Assembly: GCA_002254975.1 (NCBI GenBank)
Contig: NJEB01000050.1
Location: 1 to 5,446, forward strand
DNA: 5,446 nt
Direction: 5' to 3'
Source: Candidatus Hecatellales archaeon ex4484_218
GTDB taxonomy: Archaea; Thermoproteota; Bathyarchaeia; Hecatellales; Hecatellaceae
A program made the translations under genes and the position numbers. The first letter of the stretch is position 1; each line of letters starts with the position of its first letter. This document shows, piece after piece, positions 1 through 4,697 of this stretch. The notes under the pieces are model-generated. The model had not been told where the DNA came from, made no database searches, and saw only the letters and a program-made list of their open reading frames with translations.

Positions 1-1328
1 AGTTTTTCTTTTTCCAGTCCTTTTTCAGGAATACCTAAAATGTTTCCATCATAAACATAAACAATGTTTAAGGCTGCAGGACCAAGAAGTTTTACATCTT
101 TATCAGCTTCATAAACATAAACTTTAACTTTTTTCCCTAAAACTTCCCCATCATATGCAAGAAATTCACATGGACCTTTTTCTTCAGCATGTTTTAAAGC
201 TGTTTGAACAATTGCTTCATAGATTTTCCATCCTTCAACAGTTTCAGGTTTTTCCGCAATCTCAACCATTTTTGCTATTTCTTCATCTGTATATTCTAAA
301 ACCTCATAAAATTGGGGATAGGATATTTTTCTAACATCAGTTTCACCTTTTAAAACCATAGCTATTCTTTCAATACCAAAACCAACATTAAAAACAGGAT
401 AAGCTATCCCATAGTTTGCCAAAGCTACAGGTGAATATAAACCTTGGTCTCCAACCTCAACCCATTCATTATTAGCTTTAACAAAAACTTCCATTTCTGT
501 TTGAGGAGCATAATATTTACTTGTAGCTTTTTTAACTAAAAATTTAACATCCTTAAACCCTAATTTTGAAAGAATAGTTTTGGTTAATTCAACCCCATCT
601 TCAAGACTAATTTCCTCAGCCATAACCACAACTGAAGCAACCAAAGATTCATAAAGATGTAAAGGGTCAAGACGTTGTTCTCTTCTATACTTTGGACCTA
701 TTGAAAAAAATTTAATTGGAAGCTCCCTCTTATCCTGAACAGCTGATAAAACAGGAAACCATAAAGCAGTCATATGAGACCTTAAAATAAGCCTAGAAGG
801 AACTGGTTGAAGCTTCAAAAAATCTGGGAAAAGACTAAGAAGTTGGGTTGCTTTATCTTCTCTTAAACCAAGCTTAACAACCAATTCCTCAACAAGATTA
901 TCTCCTTCAATTTTTCCTTCCTTATAAGCTCTAAAAACCTCCCTTAACTTTTCTAGTTGAACATCTCCAAAATCAGGGATGACCTTCTTAATTTCCAAAA
1001 TCTTTTTTTTGCTTATTCCAATATCTGGTCTTGGAAGTCCCGCCAGATAAAAACATCTATCCAAAATTATGGGTGCTTCTGGACCGTACTGTCTATAAAC
1101 TTCTTTATCTTCTAAAATGCTTGGATTAAGAATTTCCTCAAAACCTAAAGAAAGTAAAATTTCTCTAAATTTTAGGCTTAAGTCGATTACAGGATGAGTT
1201 TTACCCTCACCCCTACCCCATTCAACAAACCTACCTTTAATCTTTAAAAGTTTAACAGTTTCAAGCCAAGCTTCCTCAAAATTTTTTTCCATTTGTTCCT
1301 TAATTTTTTTAATTGGAAGTTTAGGCAT
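1..1328 (-). CDS. sepS: O-phosphoseryl-tRNA(Cys) synthetase (SepRS), divergent, C-terminus beyond left edge
   Basis: This class IIc aminoacyl-tRNA synthetase charges tRNA(Cys) with O-phosphoserine, which SepCysS then converts to Cys-tRNA(Cys). The frame is open from an ATG at 1328 to the window edge, giving 442 codons of a family usually about 535-540 residues. What is missing is the C-terminal anticodon-binding part. Seen in order: N-terminal helical region; YGPEAPIILDRCFYLAGLPR (81-100), very typical of SepRS; RSHMT (183-187); motif 2 FFSIGPKYRREQ (207-218); YSPVALANYGI (298-308); motif 3 GFGIERIAM (316-324); and the post-catalytic block with GPCEF (385-389) and LLGPAALN (414-421). The ATG is fixed by a GAGGT six bases upstream. 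It is the last visible gene of the taw1-translin-sepS operon. Oddities: Val230 sits where I recall a phosphate-binding serine (Ser231), Ser232 matches Ser233 and Thr187 matches Thr188. Motif 2 is unusual and GDQG (293-296) replaces ATFG. PheRS alpha and PylRS fit the overall sequence less well. The family call is firm; the amino-acid specificity is not. Confidence 0.9.
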   Translation of the reverse strand, partial: MPKLPIKKIKEQMEKNFEEAWLETVKLLKIKGRFVEWGRGEGKTHPVIDLSLKFREILLSLGFEEILNPSILEDKEVYRQYGPEAPIILDRCFYLAGLPRPDIGISKKKILEIKKVIPDFGDVQLEKLREVFRAYKEGKIEGDNLVEELVVKLGLREDKATQLLSLFPDFLKLQPVPSRLILRSHMTALWFPVLSAVQDKRELPIKFFSIGPKYRREQRLDPLHLYESLVASVVVMAEEISLEDGVELTKTILSKLGFKDVKFLVKKATSKYYAPQTEMEVFVKANNEWVEVGDQGLYSPVALANYGIAYPVFNVGFGIERIAMVLKGETDVRKISYPQFYEVLEYTDEEIAKMVEIAEKPETVEGWKIYEAIVQTALKHAEEKGPCEFLAYDGEVLGKKVKVYVYEADKDVKLLGPAALNIVYVYDGNILGIPEKGLEKEK

Positions 1329-1334
1329 AAACAA

Positions 1335-1339
1335 ACCTC
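1335..1339 (-). promoter_or_regulatory. Ribosome binding site of sepS
   Basis: The minus strand reads GAGGT followed by six bases and then ATG (1328-1326). This is the strongest Shine-Dalgarno match among the long genes here and it fixes the sepS start. It lies just after the translin TAG stop (1345-1343), within the 14-nt gap. SepS therefore has its own initiation signal but no room for its own promoter. Confidence 0.7.
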
Positions 1340-1342
1340 AAC

Positions 1343-1996
1343 CTATTTTCCAAGTTTAGGTAAACTTTTTTCTGCAAATTTTAAATAATCCTCTAAACGT
1401 TTTCTTCTTTTCTCCAAAACTATATCACTTCGAGTAAGCTCTATAAGATGTCTAGCAACATCACATTTTCTTCTAAGTCCCGGTAAAACTGAAAATGCAT
1501 GTTCATTAAGAAACATTAATTCACTGTAGATAGATTCCATAAGTTTAAAACATTTTTCAGCTTTTTTAAGCTTACCATTTTTCATAGCTTCAACAGCTTT
1601 ACGTCTTAATTCTCCAACCACATCAGCTAAACCTAAAACATAAGCCCCAACAGAAACACCTAAGTCTTCCGGTGAAGGGTAATTTTCATTTTTTTCTAAA
1701 GCCAAAAAAATAGATGCTTCAGCATATTCTTGACATGCATTAAACAATGCACCACTAGTTTGAAGTTCAGGTGTTAAACCTAAAAATTCAACAGTAGATT
1801 TTAAAAGTTTTTTAACATTTGTCAAACGTTTTTCAGCTTTTTTAAGCTTGTTTTGATGGATTAAAAGAATTGCTTCTTTTGATTGTTGGGTAATTTTTCT
1901 GGAGTTTAGAAGCATTTTTTCCCTTAAAACATTTTTTCTTTTTAATTCTTTCCGGATTCTTCTAAGAATATTGGTTAAACTCAACAGTTTTCCCAA
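1343..1996 (-). CDS. Archaeal translin family protein (TRAX-like RNA-binding protein / candidate ribonuclease)
   Basis: A 217-residue, almost all-helical, Lys/Arg-rich protein of the translin/TRAX family. Family members form barrel-shaped octamers that bind and can cut single-stranded RNA; eukaryotic C3PO acts in RISC activation and pre-tRNA fragment removal. Seen: SRKITQQSKEAI (32-43), matching the family's LSRDIT helix; NACQEYAEA (86-94); LGLADVVGELRR (121-132); and a late RRKCDVARHLIELTR helix (175-189). E90, E93 and D125 align with human TRAX E126, E129 and D193, and E129 aligns with TRAX E197. The known acidic active site is therefore intact. The TTG at 1996 follows the taw1 stop by 12 nt. 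An in-frame TTG at 1984 (213 aa) has AGGTTG at a better distance and may be the true start. It lies between taw1 and sepS, which suggests a role in tRNA or other RNA metabolism. That role is inference. Confidence 0.87.
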   Translation of the reverse strand: MGKLLSLTNILRRIRKELKRKNVLREKMLLNSRKITQQSKEAILLIHQNKLKKAEKRLTNVKKLLKSTVEFLGLTPELQTSGALFNACQEYAEASIFLALEKNENYPSPEDLGVSVGAYVLGLADVVGELRRKAVEAMKNGKLKKAEKCFKLMESIYSELMFLNEHAFSVLPGLRRKCDVARHLIELTRSDIVLEKRRKRLEDYLKFAEKSLPKLGK

Positions 1997-2008
1997 CCTA
2001 TTAAAATG

Positions 2009-3004
2009 TCATTGTTTTCCTATCCTTAATGGTTTATCCTTTTTACTGAGTAAAACAACTCTACTATCTCTAGCCTCATCCAAAATTTTGTAACCTGTAA
2101 GATTACTTAATTCTTTGGAGAAAACCTTAATTTCTTCATGGGTTGGCATGTTTTCATAAGCCAATCTTTTTCTTGAAAAACCAACATACATGTAAGATTT
2201 AGCTTCAACGTAGGTTGGTTCAGCATTCAAAATAATTTTAGCATAATCTTCAACCTTAACCATATTCAAATTTTTGACTAAAGTAAGCCTAACAACAGTT
2301 GGACAACTAAAACTTTTAAGCATACTTAAAGATTCTAAAACATTTTTCCAAGCATTAGCTATTTGAGGTCTACATGTTTGAGCAAAAACTTTTTCGTTGG
2401 GTGCATGAAGCGAAATATAAAGTTGACTAGGTTCATGGCTAAGATTACTTAAAGCTTTAGGGTTAGTTCCATTAGTAACAAGAAAAGTTGTAAAACCTTT
2501 CCGGTGAAATTCAGCTATAAGGTCTCCAATTAAAGGATAAAGTGTAGGTTCTCCAGTTAGGCTTATAGCAGCATGGTTTGGATTTAAAGCTTCCGAATAT
2601 TTTTTAGTATCAATTTCTTTATGTGCCTTATAACCACTTAAAATTCTTCTTTGAGCCTTAACAGACTCCTCAACAATAAATTCTGGGTTATCCGGTTCCG
2701 GAAAAGAAACTTCATCAAATTTTAAACCTAAATCTTCAGGTTGAACTCTCCAACAAAAAAGACAACGTAAAGTGCAGTAAAAAGCTGAAGGGGTCATTTG
2801 AAGGCAGCGATGAGACTGAATACCATAAAATTTCTGTTTATAACAAACTTTCTCCCTAACAAGACTTTGATGAAGCCAACTACATTTTTTAACAGCTGAA
2901 TGGCTACCAACCAACTGATATTTTTCACGTTTAAACCTTGAAATAAGTATATCTTTAACTGAAACCTGCAACCCAATCAACCTAAACCCTAAAAGTAAAA
3001 GCAA
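2009..3004 (-). CDS. taw1: tRNA-4-demethylwyosine synthase Taw1 (TYW1), radical SAM
   Basis: This cytoplasmic radical SAM enzyme condenses pyruvate carbons with N1-methylguanosine-37 of tRNA(Phe) to form the tricyclic imG-14 base, the second step of wyosine synthesis. It has two 4Fe-4S clusters. Cys77, Cys81 and Cys84 form the radical SAM CxxxCxxC (FYCTLRCLFCWR). Cys41, Cys54 and Cys67, spaced 13 and 13, form the second cluster. All six match the Methanocaldococcus jannaschii enzyme (C26/C39/C52 and C62/C66/C69) with a constant offset of 15. Lys56 in CYKQKF matches its proposed pyruvate-binding Lys41. Also seen are SLTGEPTLYP (148-157) and LVTNGT (175-180). The coordinates give the longest frame, from TTG 3004. 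That start lacks a ribosome site and adds a hydrophobic lead the family lacks. TTG at 2980 or 2971, each with an AGG-type site upstream, gives 323 or 320 residues, closer to the 311 of the M. jannaschii enzyme. It is the first gene of the operon. Confidence 0.95.
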   Translation of the reverse strand: MLLLLGFRLIGLQVSVKDILISRFKREKYQLVGSHSAVKKCSWLHQSLVREKVCYKQKFYGIQSHRCLQMTPSAFYCTLRCLFCWRVQPEDLGLKFDEVSFPEPDNPEFIVEESVKAQRRILSGYKAHKEIDTKKYSEALNPNHAAISLTGEPTLYPLIGDLIAEFHRKGFTTFLVTNGTNPKALSNLSHEPSQLYISLHAPNEKVFAQTCRPQIANAWKNVLESLSMLKSFSCPTVVRLTLVKNLNMVKVEDYAKIILNAEPTYVEAKSYMYVGFSRKRLAYENMPTHEEIKVFSKELSNLTGYKILDEARDSRVVLLSKKDKPLRIGKQ

Positions 3005-3058
3005 AAAATTAAAGATTACGGAAAACCTCGATAGATAAAACCGAAATTAGTTTTCTAG

Positions 3059-3082
3059 GAATATAAATGCAAGATTAAATAT
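3059..3082. promoter_or_regulatory. Candidate divergent archaeal promoter (overlapping TATA boxes)
   Basis: The plus strand carries TATAAAT at 3062-3068, and the minus strand carries TTTATAT over the same bases (3067-3061). A second plus-strand AT element, TTAAATAT, sits at 3075-3082. Leftward, the box would place transcription start near 3038 and give taw1 a leader of about 35-65 nt depending on its start codon. Rightward, it would place the start near 3090, just before the ribosome site of the small ORF at 3110. TATA-like words are common in AT-rich DNA, so this rests on position as much as sequence. Confidence 0.45.
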
Positions 3083-3109
3083 GCTTTAAAACAAGAAGGA
3101 AGGATAAGC

Positions 3110-3184
3110 TTGAAGAGGTTGTTTTTGGTTCTTTTTAGCCAGTTAGACCTAGAAACCTATGAAAAAGCAACAAAAAATCTTTAA
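3110..3184 (+). CDS. Possible 24-codon small ORF (leader peptide or gene remnant)
   Basis: The TTG at 3110 is preceded by GGAAGGA (3098-3104) with a 5-nt spacer, one of the best ribosome sites in the window. It opens a 24-residue frame starting MKRLFLVLFSQLDLETY and ending at TAA 3182-3184. The first half is basic then hydrophobic and the second half is charged, so it is too short to call a signal peptide. It lies upstream of the hydrolase, 62 nt before its TTG, and downstream of the rightward TATA candidate. It could be a real small protein, a leader peptide, or the surviving start of a lost gene. I do not recognise the sequence, and a chance ORF remains possible. Confidence 0.3.
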   Translation: MKRLFLVLFSQLDLETYEKATKNL

Positions 3185-3186
3185 CC

Positions 3187-3199
3187 TTTAACAGTTAAA
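3187..3199. repeat. 13-bp palindrome, possible operator
   Basis: TTTAACAGTTAAA is a perfect inverted repeat of six bases around one central base. It follows the small ORF's stop by two bases and lies 47 bp before the hydrolase TTG, near where its promoter should be. With a one-base spacer it cannot form an RNA hairpin, so if functional it would be a dimeric regulator site. AT-rich palindromes of this size do arise by chance. Confidence 0.25.
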
Positions 3200-3231
3200 A
3201 AAATGTAATATGCATTCTAAATTCTTTCTTT

Positions 3232-3236
3232 GGTGG
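3232..3236 (+). promoter_or_regulatory. Ribosome binding site of the hydrolase
   Basis: GGTGG lies ten bases before TTG 3247 and partly matches the archaeal GGAGGTGA consensus. No other in-frame ATG, GTG or TTG lies close upstream, so it supports the TTG start. A weak TATA-like stretch, TGTAATATG (3204-3212), is at a suitable distance for a start of transcription near 3230, but it is not a convincing match. Confidence 0.45.
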
Positions 3237-3246
3237 AAATTTAGCC

Positions 3247-3984
3247 TTGAAAACAAGCTTAGTAACCTTCTATTCTGAGGGTAAAAAAATTTATGGAAAC
3301 CTCCATCTTCCAAACATCAAAAATCCTCCTTGTGTTATTGCCCTACATGGTTTAGAAAGTAGTAAGGATTCTGGTAAATGGCCTATTTTTGCCTTAAAAC
3401 TTTGTGAAGCTGGTTTTGCATGTTTAAGGTTTAGTTTTAGGGGTTGTGGGGAGGGGGAGGAGAAAAGTGAAGGTGATTTTGAGGATACTTCTTTAACAGG
3501 TAGGATAAAAGATTATGAGGAAGCCTTAAACTTCCTTAGGGATACAGGCTTAGTTGATATGGGTAGGTTGGGGGTTGTAGGTTCAAGTTTTGGTGGTATG
3601 GTTGTTATTGCATCTGAAAAAAGGGTTAAAGCAACAGTTGTTCTTTCAACCCCATGCATAATCTACAAACCCGTAAACCTTCAACCAAAAATTGAAGAAA
3701 ACTATTGGGTGCTTCCATCAGGTAGAAGACTTAAAAAAGACTTTTTTGAAGACCTAAAAAAATATGATTTGCTTAAAGCCGTAAAAAATGTTTCCCCAAT
3801 CCTTATAATCCATGGAAGCATGGATGAGCTTGTTCCTGTTGAACATGCACACCTGCTTTACAGGAGTGCAAAAGAACCTAAAAAACTTGAGATAGTAGAG
3901 GGGGGAGACCACACATTTTCAAACCCTAAAAATTTAGATAGGGTGATAAGTTTAACCATAGAATGGTTTAAAAAATATTTGTAG
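3247..3984 (+). CDS. Alpha/beta hydrolase, serine esterase/acylhydrolase type
   Basis: A complete 245-residue single-domain alpha/beta hydrolase with no signal peptide, so probably cytoplasmic. The catalytic triad is visible: Ser114 in the nucleophile elbow GSSFG (112-116), Asp193 in HGSMDELVP (189-197) and His222 in GGDHTF (219-224). The oxyanion-hole region is LHGLESSKDSGKW (33-45), followed by the FRGCGEGE turn (64-71). A short helical cap lies around 150-180. The family includes carboxylesterases, acyl-thioesterases, dienelactone-hydrolase-like enzymes and S9-like peptidases. The substrate cannot be read from the sequence. It starts with TTG, supported by GGTGG, and stops with TAG at 3982-3984. 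It stands alone on the plus strand, divergent from the taw1 operon and convergent with the damaged EamA gene, so context gives no functional clue. Confidence 0.88.
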   Translation: MKTSLVTFYSEGKKIYGNLHLPNIKNPPCVIALHGLESSKDSGKWPIFALKLCEAGFACLRFSFRGCGEGEEKSEGDFEDTSLTGRIKDYEEALNFLRDTGLVDMGRLGVVGSSFGGMVVIASEKRVKATVVLSTPCIIYKPVNLQPKIEENYWVLPSGRRLKKDFFEDLKKYDLLKAVKNVSPILIIHGSMDELVPVEHAHLLYRSAKEPKKLEIVEGGDHTFSNPKNLDRVISLTIEWFKKYL

Positions 3985-3999
3985 ATTAAACTGAATAGT

Positions 4000-4101
4000 T
4001 TGGAGCCTAAATTTGTTGAAGAATTTTTGTTTAAGCCTAAATCCAACATTTTATACATCATAATCCTTCTTAAACTTTTGCAAGCATTAGCAGTCCGATA
4101 A
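4000..4101 (+). other. Possible remnant reading frame after the hydrolase
   Basis: In the same frame as the hydrolase, after its TAG, the sequence stays open to TAA 4099-4101. From TTG 4000 it reads as 33 residues beginning MEPKFVEEFLFKPKSN and then a hydrophobic, helix-like tail. It has no ribosome site and its end overlaps the minus-strand EamA gene. It may be the start of a gene cut by the rearrangement that damaged this region, or it may be chance. I do not recognise it. Confidence 0.15.
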
Positions 4102-4411
4102 AAATAAGGACGGTTCCTAGAATTCCTTGAAGGTCTGGTTTTAGTTTAAAAAGCCAGATGCTTATGGTTGTTGCAACAATTATGCTTGCAGAACTAACAG
4201 CCCTAACATAGCCTGGATTTGGGGAAAGCTGATAGGCTTTAAAAACTGTCAAATTTGCAACTAATCCAACTAAAGCTGAAACCACCAGTAAAAGCATTAC
4301 ACTTTTGCTTGGAAACGCAAACTTTTTTGAGGATAAAAGGTAGGGGAGAAGAAAGCAAAGATAAAAGATGAAAAGATAGGCAAGGGTTACAGATGGGGGA
4401 AGCTCCTCCAT
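4070..4411 (-). CDS. EamA (drug/metabolite transporter) fold membrane protein, probably 5'-truncated
   Basis: A 113-residue hydrophobic protein with the EamA pattern. Membrane segments fall at about 8-26, 38-57, 70-88 and 95-112. The signature AYQLSPNPGYVRAVSS (59-74) ends segment two and leads into segment three, with GILGTVLIFIGLLMLA (96-111) in the last segment. EamA repeats normally have five segments; single-repeat proteins are about 135-145 residues and double ones about 280-300. Here the first segment is missing. The frame upstream of ATG 4411 continues only ten codons to an in-frame TAA at 4444-4442. Those codons (SFWKVI before the ATG) still look like the end of an EamA first helix, so homology seems to run past the annotated start and then break near 4440. 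An unrelated plus-strand frame begins there. It is most likely a decayed gene. A shortened working protein that dimerises is possible but less likely. Confidence 0.6.
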   Translation of the reverse strand: MEELPPSVTLAYLFIFYLCFLLPYLLSSKKFAFPSKSVMLLLVVSALVGLVANLTVFKAYQLSPNPGYVRAVSSASIIVATTISIWLFKLKPDLQGILGTVLIFIGLLMLAKV

Positions 4412-4433
4412 AATAACTTTCCAGAAGCTAAAA

Positions 4434-4613
4434 CAGCTTGTTTATGTTTGCAGACATTCATTTACAGCTTTAAATTCTAAAAACATCAACATCCTAAAAT
4501 ATGATACCTTAGCAATTGAAGACAAAGGATTTAAAGCAGCACCAGTTCCACCTTACCTTCCAATTAAAATGTCAAAAGAAACTCTTGGACTTATAGGGTT
4601 TGGCAAACTTTAA
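4434..4613 (+). pseudogene. C-terminal fragment of an unrecognised gene, start missing
   Basis: A plus-strand frame without a usable start reads about 59 residues to TAA 4611-4613. It includes KYDTLAIEDKGFKAAPVPPY and ends KMSKETLGLIGFGKL. The composition, with ordered Pro/Gly turns, balanced charge and codons like those of neighbouring genes, looks like real protein rather than random AT-rich translation. The frame is open back to a stop at 4377-4379, but that part lies antisense to the EamA gene and is probably not native. The only ATG in the native-looking part is at 4569, near the end. I do not recognise the family. Its upstream limit coincides with the point where EamA similarity stops, which suggests both genes were cut at one junction. 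Confidence 0.35.
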
Positions 4614-4697
4614 CCTTAGGGGTGTTCTACGAATGTTTTGAATGTATAAGAATTTGTCCTTAGGTGAAAAAATCAATAAAAACCTTAAATTTTAACA
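4614..4697. other. Short intergenic stretch with a CCTTAGG direct repeat
   Basis: No gene is visible here. CCTTAGG occurs at 4614-4620 and 4658-4664, each followed by G-rich sequence (GGTG and TG). The copies are 44 bp apart. The repeat is too short to assign to an insertion sequence or attachment site. The right part holds the T-rich run downstream of the herA stop. Confidence 0.25.
4667..4682 (-). terminator. Candidate T-tract terminator after the HerA gene
   Basis: Reading leftward on the minus strand, the herA stop (4700-4698) is followed after about 15 nt by TTTTTATTGATTTTTT. Archaeal intrinsic termination typically uses runs of five or more T without a hairpin, so this fits. T-runs are also frequent in AT-rich DNA, so it is only a candidate. 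Confidence 0.4.

Noticed and set aside
1..1328. PheRS alpha subunit or PylRS as the identity of the left-hand gene
   Set aside because: Class II motifs are shared, but the N-terminal block with DRCFYLAGLPRPDIG, the HMT motif and the LLGPA region after motif 3 are those of SepRS.
2794..2976. 60-residue minus-strand frame inside taw1
   Set aside because: It overlaps the cysteine-rich, clearly conserved part of taw1 in another frame and has no family features.
3005..3246. tRNA, CRISPR or riboswitch in the intergenic region
   Set aside because: No cloverleaf, no spaced repeats and no conserved aptamer elements could be seen there.
3858..4061. 67-residue minus-strand frame overlapping the hydrolase end
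   Set aside because: It is antisense to the hydrolase C-terminus that carries the catalytic histidine and has no recognisable features.
3985..4101. TAG readthrough (for example pyrrolysine) extending the hydrolase
   Set aside because: The hydrolase is complete without it, TAG also ends the translin gene here, and the extension has no family resemblance. It is more likely a remnant or chance frame.
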